This document shows positions 11,034-18,751 of a stretch of 64,000 bases of DNA, piece after piece; the first letter of the stretch is position 1, and every line of letters begins with the position of its first letter. The translations under genes were made by a program, and so were the position numbers. The stretch lies in assembly GCF_049445995.1 (NCBI RefSeq), contig NZ_JBMSDZ010000001.1, positions 186,001 through 250,000 of the forward strand, written 5' to 3'. The notes under the pieces were generated by a model. That model saw only the letters and a program-made list of their open reading frames with translations, was not told where the DNA came from and ran no database searches. The stretch comes from Dyella_A sp049445995. Its GTDB lineage: Bacteria > Pseudomonadota > Gammaproteobacteria > Xanthomonadales > Rhodanobacteraceae.

Positions 11034-11423
11034 ATGCGCTCCGCCCTGCTCATCGTGCTCGGACTGGTCATCGGCATCCTCGGCAGCGTGTTCACCTTCA
11101 GCGCGCTGCACCAGCGCACGCCGCTGCCCAAGGCGGTGATGACGGTGATGGCCTACCACTCCAGCGATCTGCACCAAGCGGTAAAGGCCCAACAGTGCGA
11201 CGCGGCGGCCATCGCCGCCCACCTTGCCCGCCTGCAGTCCGCCGCGCTGGACATCCCCGGCGCGTTCAAGGGCGTGGAGAAGCCGTTCCTGGATGCCTCG
11301 GACAAGCTGCAGGGCGCCATCGGCAGCGCCGTGACGGCGACCCCGGCCACCTGCGCCGCGCTGGCCACCGCGCTGCAGCCGGTGGACGACGCCTGCGACA
11401 GCTGCCACAAGCGCTTCCGCTGA
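11034..11423 (+). CDS. small membrane-anchored c-type cytochrome (class II-like)
   Basis: A 129-residue protein with an N-terminal hydrophobic helix (about residues 4-22, signal or anchor) and a single heme-c motif, CDSCHKRFR, at the extreme C-terminus. That position is characteristic of cytochrome c'/c556 (class II) four-helix proteins. The body is helical with two further cysteines. The start ATG follows AGGAATCC. It precedes the sensor kinase by 26 bases on the same strand, so a functional or transcriptional link is possible but unproven. The electron partner is unknown. Confidence 0.75.
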   Translation: MRSALLIVLGLVIGILGSVFTFSALHQRTPLPKAVMTVMAYHSSDLHQAVKAQQCDAAAIAAHLARLQSAALDIPGAFKGVEKPFLDASDKLQGAIGSAVTATPATCAALATALQPVDDACDSCHKRFR

Positions 11424-11449
11424 GGCGAGCCGCGGGGACGCGCGTGTCG

Positions 11450-12793
11450 ATGACGCCACCAGCCACGCCCACGCTCTGGTCATGGCTGCGACAGCGGCTG
11501 CTGCAGCTGGACGACGCGATGTTCGAGCACGCGCGCCCGTCCCAGCCCGCGCTCGCCACGATGAGCCTGATCGGCTCGCTGTGCATGCTGGCGTACTACC
11601 CGATCTGGAAGTACGCGCTGCCGCAGCCGTTCGAGAGCCTGCCGCTGCGCATCGCCGGCTGCCTGGTGCTGCTGCCGCTGTCGGCGCAGCGCTGGTGGCC
11701 GCGCAAGCTGCGTGCCCTGCTGCCGGCCTACTGGCACGCCGCGGTGACCTTCGTGCTGCCGTTCTTCGCCGGCTACATGCTGTTGCGCAACGGCGGCAGC
11801 ACGGCGTGGCTGTTGATCCATCTGGCCTCGATCTACCTCACCCTGATGATGTTCGACGTGGGCAGCTTCCTGCTGATCTTCGCCATCGGCAGCGCGCTGG
11901 CGTGGCTGGCGTGGATGATCGGGCCGCACGCGGCGATGCCGGTCGAGCGCATCGTGCTGTACCTGCCGCTGCTGGCCATGGCGATGGCGCTCGGCCCGCT
12001 GGCCAGCCTGTCGCAGAAGCATGCGGACCAGACCCGCATCCAGGCGCTGACCCGTGCGTCCAACAACATCGCCCACGAGCTGCGCACGCCGCTGGGTGCG
12101 CTGCAGATTGCCGGCCAGGCGTTCCGCCGCTACCTGCCGGACCTGCTGGCGAGCCACCGGCTGGCACGCGAGGCCGGGCTGCCGGTGGTCGAACTGCGCC
12201 CGGCGCAACTGGAGGCGCTGGAGCGCGGCATGAACTCGATCGAGCACGAGGTGGGCCATGCGCACACGGTGATCGACATGCTGCTGATGGCCGCGCGTCC
12301 GCTCGATCCGCAGCTGTTCCGCCCACTGCGTGCCCGCGCGGTGCTGCACGAGGCGGTGGCGCGTTATCCCTACGCCTCGCGCGGCGAGCAGGAGCGCGTG
12401 CACCTGCGTGACGGCATCGACTTCACCCTGCTCGGCAGCGAGCCGCTGCTGACCCACGTGATCTTCAACCTGCTGCGCAACGCGCTGTTCCACACCGGCC
12501 GTGCCGGCAAGGGCACGATCGACATCCGCATTGGGCGGGCCGGCAACCAGGGCGTGATCCGCGTGCGCGACACCGGCCCGGGCATTCCGCCGGACGTGTT
12601 GCCGCGCATCTTCAACCGCTTCTATTCCTACAGCGAAGACCGCGGCGGCATGACCGGCCTGGGCATCGGGCTGGCGTTCTCGCGTGAGGCGGTCGAGCGC
12701 ATGGGCGGCAGCATCACCTGCCGCTCGCGCTGGGGCGAGTACACCGAATTCCTGATTTCCTTCCCCGCCCGCGACACGAACGAGCGCGCATGA
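11450..12793 (+). CDS. membrane sensor histidine kinase, LqsS/CqsS-like
   Basis: A 447-residue kinase with about six hydrophobic segments (roughly residues 34-56, 68-80, 95-113, 118-133, 138-157, 167-183) and no periplasmic sensor domain. The cytoplasmic part has an H box with His209 in NNIAHELRTPLGAL, an N box (VIFNLLRNALFHT), DTGPGIPPDVLPRIF and GIGLAFSREAVERMGG. Six helices feeding straight into an H box is the plan of the alpha-hydroxyketone quorum-sensing kinases CqsS and LqsS. The ATG at 11450 was chosen; a GTG at 11444 is in frame. It overlaps the response regulator by four bases. The signal is not knowable here. Confidence 0.8.
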   Translation: MTPPATPTLWSWLRQRLLQLDDAMFEHARPSQPALATMSLIGSLCMLAYYPIWKYALPQPFESLPLRIAGCLVLLPLSAQRWWPRKLRALLPAYWHAAVTFVLPFFAGYMLLRNGGSTAWLLIHLASIYLTLMMFDVGSFLLIFAIGSALAWLAWMIGPHAAMPVERIVLYLPLLAMAMALGPLASLSQKHADQTRIQALTRASNNIAHELRTPLGALQIAGQAFRRYLPDLLASHRLAREAGLPVVELRPAQLEALERGMNSIEHEVGHAHTVIDMLLMAARPLDPQLFRPLRARAVLHEAVARYPYASRGEQERVHLRDGIDFTLLGSEPLLTHVIFNLLRNALFHTGRAGKGTIDIRIGRAGNQGVIRVRDTGPGIPPDVLPRIFNRFYSYSEDRGGMTGLGIGLAFSREAVERMGGSITCRSRWGEYTEFLISFPARDTNERA

Positions 12794-13809
12794 AGCTGAC
12801 CTTCGATCACGGCCTGACGCCGTTCCGCTTCCCCACCACCACCGTGATGGTGGACGACCACGAAAGCTACCTGGGCGTGGTGCCGCTGATGCTCGATCCG
12901 CTGCAACGCCTGAAGAGCTACAGCTCGCCACGCCGGGCGCTGGCCGACCTGCGCCGGCTCGACAGCCGCGCCGTGCCCGGCGGCGGCTGGCTGTACCGCT
13001 GGCGCGAGCACCCCTCGCCGAACCGCGAGCTGATGGCGCTGGACGTGGACTCGATCGCGCGCACCATGCACGACCCCGCCCGCTTCGCCGAGGTGTCGGT
13101 GGTGGTGGTCGACCAGGCGATGCCGGAGATGGACGGGCTGGATTTCTGCCGCCAGCTCGACAACCCGCACATCGGCAAGGTGCTGCTCACCGGCCGCGCC
13201 GACGACGCGACGGCGATCGAGGCGTTCAACTCCGGCCTGATCGACCGCTTCATCCGCAAGAACGACCCGCATGCGATGGACAAGCTGCAGCAGGCCATCG
13301 TCGCGCTGCAGCAGCGTTACTTCGAGCGCGCCGGGCAGTTCGTCTCCGAGGCGATGGCGCTGGGCGACGTGCACTTCCTGCGCGACCCGGTATTCGTGCC
13401 GGTGCTGCGCCAGGTGCTGCAGCACTTCCCCGCGGTGGAGTGCTACCTGCACGTGCATCCCACCGGTCTGCTGCTGCTGGATGCGGAAGGCGACGGCCGT
13501 TTCCTGCTGATCCAGACCGACGACGACCTGCGCACCCACTACGAGATCGCCAGCGACCTGGGCGCGCCGATCGAGGTGCTCACCGCCCTGCGCGACGGCA
13601 AGGCGCTGCCCTGGTTCGCCAGCCGCGACGGCTTCTACAGCGACGAGGCCGGCGCGCCGCCGGTGCGAATGATCCCGGCCACCACGGTGCGCGGCGAGCA
13701 CTGGTACCACTACGCGCTGGTGGACGCCGTGGCGGACCGCTTCGGGCTGGAGTACGTGATGAGCTACCGCCGCTGGCTGCAGGCGCAGGACGATACGGCG
13801 ACGGACTGA
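12790..13809 (+). CDS. response regulator with atypical output domain, LqsR-like
   Basis: A 339-residue regulator whose ATG overlaps the kinase stop (ATGA), implying translational coupling. The receiver begins near residue 18 (TVMVDDHES). It carries an insertion of about 45 residues before the phosphoacceptor strand VVVVDQAMPEMDGLDFC, which places the Asp at residue 108. Thr in LLTGRAD and Lys in FIRKND complete the receiver. Residues about 180-339 show no helix-turn-helix or other standard output domain. Legionella LqsR, as I recall it, also has its phosphorylated Asp at 108 and a non-DNA-binding-type C-terminus. The LqsR relationship is an inference. Confidence 0.75.
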   Translation: MKLTFDHGLTPFRFPTTTVMVDDHESYLGVVPLMLDPLQRLKSYSSPRRALADLRRLDSRAVPGGGWLYRWREHPSPNRELMALDVDSIARTMHDPARFAEVSVVVVDQAMPEMDGLDFCRQLDNPHIGKVLLTGRADDATAIEAFNSGLIDRFIRKNDPHAMDKLQQAIVALQQRYFERAGQFVSEAMALGDVHFLRDPVFVPVLRQVLQHFPAVECYLHVHPTGLLLLDAEGDGRFLLIQTDDDLRTHYEIASDLGAPIEVLTALRDGKALPWFASRDGFYSDEAGAPPVRMIPATTVRGEHWYHYALVDAVADRFGLEYVMSYRRWLQAQDDTATD

Positions 13810-13884
13810 GACTTTCGGCGCATTGGGCTGTGTGCCTGATTTCGCTAGGATCGGTGGGTTCCCCCAACGCAGGTACTACCCCTC

Positions 13885-15549
13885 GTGAAACGACTGCTTG
13901 CCTGTTCCATCCTCGCCGCGCTCGCCGCCTCCGGCGCCAGCGCCGGTGACGCCGCCAGGGCGCCGACCTTCGATCCGCACTACCTCTCCGAGCAGGTCAA
14001 GACGCTCGCCTCCGACGCGTTCGAAGGCCGCGGCCCGGCCACCGCCGGCGAGAAGCGCACCGTCGCCTACGTGATCAGCCAGATGAAGGCCGCCGGCCTG
14101 CAGCCGGCCGGCGTGATCAAGGACGGCAAGCGCACGTGGACCCAGCCGGTACCGCTGGGCCGCTTCGAGATCACCGGCACGCCGACGTTCTCGCTCACCA
14201 TCGATGGCAAGCAAGAACCGCTGACCCAGGGCGACCAGATTGCCGTGCGCGCCGCGATGGACGGCTCCACGCGCGTGGACATCGCCAACGCGCCGCTGGT
14301 GTTCGTCGGCTACGGCGTGAAGGCGCCCGAGCGCCACTGGGACGACTTCAAGGGCGTGGACCTGCACGGCAAGATCGCCGTGGCGCTGGTCAACGACCCC
14401 GATTTCGAGACCGGCCAGGGCGACTTCGGCGGCAAGGCCATGACCTACTACGGCCGCTGGACCTACAAGTACGAGGAAATCGCCCGCCAGGGCGCGCTCG
14501 GCCTGCTGATCATCCACGAGACGGCACCGGCCTCCTACGGCTGGCCCACGGTGAAGAACTCCAACACCAACACCCAGTTCGACATCGTGCGCGAGCACCC
14601 GGCCGAGGAGCACTCCAAGGTCGAGGGCTGGATCCAGCGCGACCTGGCGGTGCAGATGTTCAGGGGCGCCGGACTGGATTTCGACGCGCTGAAGAAGCAG
14701 GCGCAGACCCGCGACTTCAAGCCGGTCACGCTGAAGGGCGAGACCTTCTCGGCCAAGTTCAACGTCGACGCCTCGGTGATCACCTCGCAGAACATCCTGG
14801 GCATGGTCAAGGGCAGCCAGCGCCCCGACGAAACCGTGTTCTACAGCGCGCACTGGGATCACCTGGGGGTGGGCGCGCCGGATGCCACCGGTGACCGCAT
14901 CTACAACGGCGCGGTGGACAACGCCACCGGCACCGCCGCTCTGCTCGCGCTGGGCAAGGCCTTCGCGCACGGGCCGAAGCCGCAGCGCTCGGTGGTGTTC
15001 CTCAACGTCACCGCCGAGGAAAAGGGCCTGCTGGGTTCGGAGTACTACGCCACCCATCCGCTCTATCCCGAAGCCAGGACGGTGGGCGTGATCAATATGG
15101 ACGCGCTCGATCCGCACGGCCCGGCGCGCAACTTCACCATCTCCGGCAACGCCAGGCTCGGCCTGCTCGACGACCTGATCGCCGTGGCCAAGGCCGACGG
15201 CGTGAGCTATGCGCCCGACCCGCATCCGGAGGCCGGCTACTTCTTCCGCTCCGATCACTTCTCCTTCGCCAAGCGCGGCGTGCCGGCGATCTCGTTCGGC
15301 TCGGGCGACGACTGGGTGGACGGCGGCGTGGCGGCCGGCGAAGCGGCCGAAAAGGCGTACACCAGGAAGCACTACCACCAGCCCTCGGACGAGTGGCAGG
15401 CGAACTGGAGCTTCACCGGCATGGCGCACGACCTGGGCATGCTCTACACCCTGGGCTCGAAGCTGGCGAACTCCGACGAGTGGCCGAACTGGAGCCGCGA
15501 CTCCGAGTTCCGCGCCGCCCGCGACGCCAGCGCCGACCAGCGCAAGTAA
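13885..15549 (+). CDS. secreted M28 family zinc metallopeptidase
   Basis: A 554-residue exported peptidase with a signal peptide (residues 1-20, cleavage likely after ASGASA). A PA-type insert (about residues 120-260) precedes the M28 catalytic core. Metal ligands and catalytic residues appear in SAHWDHLGVG, GAVDNATGTAALL, TAEEKGLLGSEYY, NMDALDPHG and SDHFSFAKRG. Such enzymes are periplasmic or secreted aminopeptidases. It is preceded by a short intergenic gap after the response regulator and followed by a terminator. The substrate is unknown. Confidence 0.92.
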   Translation: MKRLLACSILAALAASGASAGDAARAPTFDPHYLSEQVKTLASDAFEGRGPATAGEKRTVAYVISQMKAAGLQPAGVIKDGKRTWTQPVPLGRFEITGTPTFSLTIDGKQEPLTQGDQIAVRAAMDGSTRVDIANAPLVFVGYGVKAPERHWDDFKGVDLHGKIAVALVNDPDFETGQGDFGGKAMTYYGRWTYKYEEIARQGALGLLIIHETAPASYGWPTVKNSNTNTQFDIVREHPAEEHSKVEGWIQRDLAVQMFRGAGLDFDALKKQAQTRDFKPVTLKGETFSAKFNVDASVITSQNILGMVKGSQRPDETVFYSAHWDHLGVGAPDATGDRIYNGAVDNATGTAALLALGKAFAHGPKPQRSVVFLNVTAEEKGLLGSEYYATHPLYPEARTVGVINMDALDPHGPARNFTISGNARLGLLDDLIAVAKADGVSYAPDPHPEAGYFFRSDHFSFAKRGVPAISFGSGDDWVDGGVAAGEAAEKAYTRKHYHQPSDEWQANWSFTGMAHDLGMLYTLGSKLANSDEWPNWSRDSEFRAARDASADQRK

Positions 15550-15569
15550 GCCGGCCTGGCACGCGAAAC

Positions 15570-15592
15570 GGGCAGCCTGTCGGGGCTGCCCT
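15570..15592 (+). terminator. terminator after the M28 peptidase
   Basis: GGGCAGCC, seven bases and GGCTGCCC, then a TTTATTTG tail, 20 bases after the stop codon. Confidence 0.8.
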
Positions 15593-15698
15593 TTATTTGT
15601 GTCTTGACGCGGCCTGCTTCATCAGGCCCTCGAACGAGGGAGGCGCTTCCTCAACGGCGCATGCCGGCCATCCAAGCTGACTGCTCACGGATGACAGT

Positions 15699-15725
15699 GG
15701 ATTCCCGCTTGCGCGGGAATGACGG
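15699..15725. repeat. short REP-like hairpin (GGGAATGACGG type)
   Basis: ATTCCCGC-ttgc-GCGGGAAT followed by GACGG, the same unit as the right arm at 6971-7001. It lies between the M28 peptidase and the convergent Mpo1-like gene. Confidence 0.75.
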
Positions 15726-15770
15726 CACGAAGGATGAGGCCTACCCTTTTCTGCCCGCAGCGCGAAAAAA

Positions 15771-16073
15771 CTACAACCGCACGCGCCCGCGCAGCACGTC
15801 GAAGAACATCACCCAGTCGCCGGCCAGGCTGTACAGCGGGTGGCGGAACGTGGCCGGGCGGTTCTTCTCGAACACGAAGTGTCCGACCCAGGCAAAGCCG
15901 TAACCGGCCACCGGCGCCAGCCACAGCCAGGCCGGGCGACCGGTGGCGATGGCCACGACGACGATCGCCAGCACGCAGAGACTGCCGGCGAAATGCAGGC
16001 GGCGACACACGCGATTGCGGTGCTCGCCCAGATAGAACGGATAGAACTCGCGGAAGCTGGAAAAACCGGCCAT
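15771..16073 (-). CDS. Mpo1-like (DUF962) membrane protein
   Basis: A 100-residue protein with the N-terminal FxxFYPFYLGEHRNRVCRRLHFAGS signature of DUF962/Mpo1. Yeast Mpo1 is an iron-dependent 2-hydroxy fatty acid dioxygenase. Conserved His residues occur in GEHRNR, RRLHF, VGHFVFEKNRPATF and RHPLYSL. Two hydrophobic helices lie near residues 30-60. The start at 16073 yields the family N-terminus; the open frame extends to 16151 without family similarity. The enzymatic role in bacteria is inferred. Confidence 0.85.
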   Translation of the reverse strand: MAGFSSFREFYPFYLGEHRNRVCRRLHFAGSLCVLAIVVVAIATGRPAWLWLAPVAGYGFAWVGHFVFEKNRPATFRHPLYSLAGDWVMFFDVLRGRVRL

Positions 16074-16157
16074 GGGCACCCCCGATGGGTCTGGCCGCAG
16101 CCTACGCGCGACGCGGCGCAAATGCATGACGCACAGCCGCGCGTCATGCACGCGGCA

Positions 16158-16394
16158 TTACTTCGCCGGCAGCGGGATGAACTCCACATCGTCACCCGGC
16201 ACCCGATCGAAGCGACCTTGCTGCCAGTCGGCCTTGGCCTGCTCGATGCGTTCGCGGCGGGTGGAGACGAAGTTCCACCACAGGTGGCGCTCGCCGTCCA
16301 GCGGCGCGCCGCCGAACAGCATCACCCGGCGCACGCGAAAGCCGTCGCCGAGGTCGTGCACGCGTCCGTCGATCAGCAGGGGGGAATGTTCCAT
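16158..16394 (-). pseudogene. pirin C-terminal remnant
   Basis: A 78-codon frame that begins at an ATG with GGAG upstream and matches only the last quarter of pirin family proteins: RHLWWNFVSTRRERIEQAKADW, then FDRVPGDDVEFIPLPAK at the natural C-terminus. The pirin N-terminal cupin with its metal ligands (normally about 200 further residues) is absent: the stop of the Old Yellow Enzyme gene lies only 28 bases upstream on the same strand. I read it as the 3' end of a deleted pirin gene. It may still be translated as a small protein. Confidence 0.7.
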
Positions 16395-16422
16395 GGCATA
16401 GCTCCGGGAGGACGGTCAACGG

Positions 16423-17481
16423 TCACCACGATCGCTGGTACTGCAACGGTACCGCGATCTTTGCGCCCAGTGCCTTGGCCGCGCGGCGCGGAAAGTATGG
16501 GTCGCGCAGGCTTTCGCGTGCCTGCAGCACCACGTCGGCGGCGCCTTCGGCGATCACCGCCGCGGCCTGCGCCGGCTCGTCGATCATGCCGACAGCGCCC
16601 GTGGCGATGTCCGCCTCGCGGCGGATCTGCGCGGCGAAAGGTACCTGGTACCCCGGCCCGACGGGAATCTTCACGTGCGGCACCAGGCCGCCGCTCGACA
16701 CGTCGATGAGATCCACGCCAAGCTCCTTGACCATGCGCGCCAGGGCTACGCTCTGTGCCGCGTCCCAGCCGCCCTCGACCCAGTCGGTGGCCGAGATGCG
16801 CAGCCACACCGGCAGCTCGGCCGGCCACACCTCGCGCACGGCGTTCACCACCTCGCGCACCAGCCGCGTGCGGTTCTGGAAGCTGCCGCCGTAGCCGTCG
16901 CGGCGCTGGTTGCTCAGCGGCGAGAGGAACTGGTGCAGCAGGTAGCCGTGCGCAGCGTGCACTTCGGCCAACTGGAAGCCGGCGGCGAGCGCGCGCCGGG
17001 CGGCGGCGCGGAAATCGTCGACGACCTGGTCGATGCCCGCCTGGTCCAGTGCCTGCGGCACGTGCCAGCCTTCGTCGAAGGCGATCGCCGACGGCGCCAC
17101 CGTGGGCCAGGCGCCCGCTTCGACGGCGAGCGGACCGCCGCCTTCCCACGGACGCTGCGCGCTGGCCTTGCGACCGGCGTGCGCCAGCTGGATGCCGGCG
17201 ATGGCTCCCTGCTGCCTGATGAAGGCGGCGATCGGTGCCCACGCCTCGCGCTGCGCTTCGTTCCAGATGCCGGTGTCGCCGAGCGAAATACGCCCCTGCG
17301 CCGACACCGCGGTGGCCTCGCTGATCACCAGTGCGGCGCCGCCCACGGCGCGGCTGCCCAGGTGCACGAGGTGCCAGGTGTCCGGCAGTCCCTCGCTGGC
17401 CGAGTACTGGCACATCGGCGCCACCACCAGGCGATTGCGCAGCGTGAGGGAGCGCTGCGGCAGCGGTTCGAACAGGGACAT
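16423..17481 (-). CDS. Old Yellow Enzyme family NADH:flavin oxidoreductase (YqjM/XenA type)
   Basis: A 352-residue FMN ene-reductase of the OYE family. MSLFEPLPQRSLTLRNRLVVAPMCQYSA contains the Cys of the YqjM/XenA subclass. Further motifs are HLVHLGSRAVGG, the substrate-binding EVHAAHGYLLHQFLSPLSN, RRDGYGGSFQNR and, for FMN phosphate, the C-terminal GMIDEPAQAAAVIAEGAADVV. The frame continues upstream to 17790, but AAGAGG precedes the ATG at 17481 by eight bases and the family N-terminus begins there. Upstream codons encode part of another protein family. The physiological substrate is unknown. Confidence 0.92.
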   Translation of the reverse strand: MSLFEPLPQRSLTLRNRLVVAPMCQYSASEGLPDTWHLVHLGSRAVGGAALVISEATAVSAQGRISLGDTGIWNEAQREAWAPIAAFIRQQGAIAGIQLAHAGRKASAQRPWEGGGPLAVEAGAWPTVAPSAIAFDEGWHVPQALDQAGIDQVVDDFRAAARRALAAGFQLAEVHAAHGYLLHQFLSPLSNQRRDGYGGSFQNRTRLVREVVNAVREVWPAELPVWLRISATDWVEGGWDAAQSVALARMVKELGVDLIDVSSGGLVPHVKIPVGPGYQVPFAAQIRREADIATGAVGMIDEPAQAAAVIAEGAADVVLQARESLRDPYFPRRAAKALGAKIAVPLQYQRSW

Positions 17482-17694
17482 GGCAGACCTCTTGGGCGAA
17501 AACGAAAGCGCCAGCGCCTGTGCCAGCGGCAGGTAGTGGCGCGCCGGCACGCCCATCGCCGGCAGCCACAGCAGCACCCGGCGCACCGGGGTGTCGGACG
17601 GCATCACCAGGATCAGCTCGAATCGTGCACCATCGGCGGCCTCGACCGGAACGATATCGGGCGTCTGCGGCGTCATTTCAGCAGGGGAAACCAT
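17482..17694 (-). pseudogene. alpha/beta hydrolase N-terminal remnant fused in frame to the OYE gene
   Basis: About 70 in-frame codons upstream of the OYE start read like the N-terminus of a serine hydrolase: a first strand (DGARFELILVMP) and then VRRVLLWLPAMGVPARHYLPLAQALA, the usual segment ahead of the oxyanion region. The similarity ends at about 17510, and a few junk codons lead into the OYE start. No nucleophile elbow or catalytic triad remains. This looks like a deletion joining the 5' end of a hydrolase gene to the region just upstream of OYE. The likely original start is the ATG at 17694 or 17676. Confidence 0.6.
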
Positions 17695-17758
17695 CGCGCT
17701 TCCATGGCCTGGGGGAGTCGTGCCTCGCTGCCAAACCGGGCCGGATGCCGGGCACGCG

Positions 17759-17786
17759 CAAGAGGCCGGCACACGCCGGCCTCTTG
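17759..17786 (-). terminator. inverted repeat after the first cold-shock gene
   Basis: A perfect 12-bp stem, CAAGAGGCCGGC-acac-GCCGGCCTCTTG, starts about 24 bases beyond the csp stop. It has no T run on the minus strand, so terminator function is uncertain, though position and strength fit one. Confidence 0.6.
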
Positions 17787-17809
17787 TCAAAGACCATGCG
17801 CACGGCCGC

Positions 17810-18019
17810 TCAGGCCGGGGTGACTTCCTCGGCCTGCAGGCCCTTCTGGCCCTGCACCACCTTGAAGCTGACCTTCTGCCCTTCCTTCAGGCTCTTGAAA
17901 CCCGAACCCGTAATGGCGCGGAAATGGACGAACACGTCCGGGCCGCTCTCGCGGCTGATGAAGCCAAACCCCTTGGCGTCGTTGAACCATTTGACGGTGC
18001 CAATCTCTCGATCCGACAT
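17810..18019 (-). CDS. cold-shock protein, CspA family (copy 1)
   Basis: A 69-residue single cold-shock domain protein (OB fold) that binds single-stranded RNA and DNA. RNP1 is KGFGFI and RNP2 is VFVHF, with MSDREIGTVKWFNDAKGFGF at the start. It is near-identical to the neighbouring copy at 18272-18481, differing mainly in a handful of surface residues (K for Q changes around residues 45-50). A promoter-like element about 140 bases upstream would leave the long leader typical of regulated csp mRNAs. Confidence 0.95.
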   Translation of the reverse strand: MSDREIGTVKWFNDAKGFGFISRESGPDVFVHFRAITGSGFKSLKEGQKVSFKVVQGQKGLQAEEVTPA

Positions 18020-18158
18020 GACTCACTCCGATTACGCTCGACGTGACCGGTCCGCCACCCGCCCGGGCGACGTCCGACTGGGTCATGCGCAACGCGGGGG
18101 CCCGCCGGATGCAACGTCGACGCGACCAACAGGGGCGAGGAGCTGACACAGTGAAAAA

Positions 18159-18185
18159 AGCATAGCGGATTTTCGCCGCACGCAA
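18159..18185 (-). promoter_or_regulatory. possible sigma70 promoter for csp copy 1
   Basis: On the minus strand, TTGCGT and TATGCT hexamers are separated by 15 bases (16 if CTTGCG is used), about 140 bases upstream of the start codon. The short spacer makes this a moderate match. It lies between the copy 2 terminator and the copy 1 gene, so the copies are probably transcribed separately. Confidence 0.4.
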
Positions 18186-18222
18186 GCCTGCCGCCCGGAC
18201 GCGGCGTGCGTGCAGAAAAAAA

Positions 18223-18245
18223 AGCCGGGCATCGCTGCCCGGCTT
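18223..18245 (-). terminator. terminator after cold-shock copy 2
   Basis: AGCCGGGC, a seven-base loop and GCCCGGCT, followed on the minus strand by a run of eight T. It starts 27 bases past the copy 2 stop and is a strong rho-independent terminator. Confidence 0.9.
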
Positions 18246-18271
18246 TTCGGTCCAGAAAGGCGTGGAGCCGG

Positions 18272-18481
18272 TCAGGCCGGGGTCACTTCCTCGGCCTGCA
18301 GGCCCTTCTGGCCCTGCACCACCTTGAAGCTGACCTGCTGGCCTTCCTGCAGACTCTTGAAGCCGTTGCCGGTGATCGCGCGGAAATGCACGAAGACATC
18401 CGGACCATTGTCGCGGCTGATGAAGCCGAAGCCCTTGGCGTCGTTGAACCACTTGACGGTACCGATCTGACGATCAGACAT
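18272..18481 (-). CDS. cold-shock protein, CspA family (copy 2)
   Basis: A 69-residue tandem paralogue of the gene at 17810, with KGFGFI and VFVHF RNA-binding motifs. I start it at the ATG at 18481 (MSDRQIGTVKWFN), matching copy 1; an ATG three codons earlier is also open. The two share the same C-terminus, QGQKGLQAEEVTPA. Its own terminator and a separate upstream TATAAT argue for independent expression of the duplicates. Confidence 0.95.
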   Translation of the reverse strand: MSDRQIGTVKWFNDAKGFGFISRDNGPDVFVHFRAITGNGFKSLQEGQQVSFKVVQGQKGLQAEEVTPA

Positions 18482-18643
18482 GGGAGTCACTCCGTAGGTT
18501 TTCTGGTATTGAACCCGGCGTCCACGAGGAGCGCCGAGGGGACTGGAATGCGCGGAAATCCTAGGGGTGAAGCGATGAAGCGGATAGGCATCGGCGGCAT
18601 CGGGTCACAAGACTCTGGTGACCCCGGCAAACACAGCGGCAAA

Positions 18644-18649
18644 ATTATA
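18644..18649 (-). promoter_or_regulatory. TATAAT -10 element upstream of csp copy 2
   Basis: A perfect TATAAT on the minus strand about 165 bases upstream of the start codon. No good -35 hexamer is visible at 16-18 bases. The implied long leader is typical of cold-shock mRNAs. Confidence 0.4.
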
Positions 18650-18751
18650 ACCACAGGTCGGAAAGCTCCGCGACGGGCGCGGCCCCTGCCTGACGGCCTA
18701 TCCGCACGCCCGGGCCGGCGAGCGCCGGCAGCATCGCGCACCGACCGGCCT

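Noticed and set aside
9983..12793. 936-codon plus-strand frame ending in the kinase
   Set aside because: The first 489 codons are antisense of tcdA and the cytochrome region; kinase similarity starts at the ATG at 11450.
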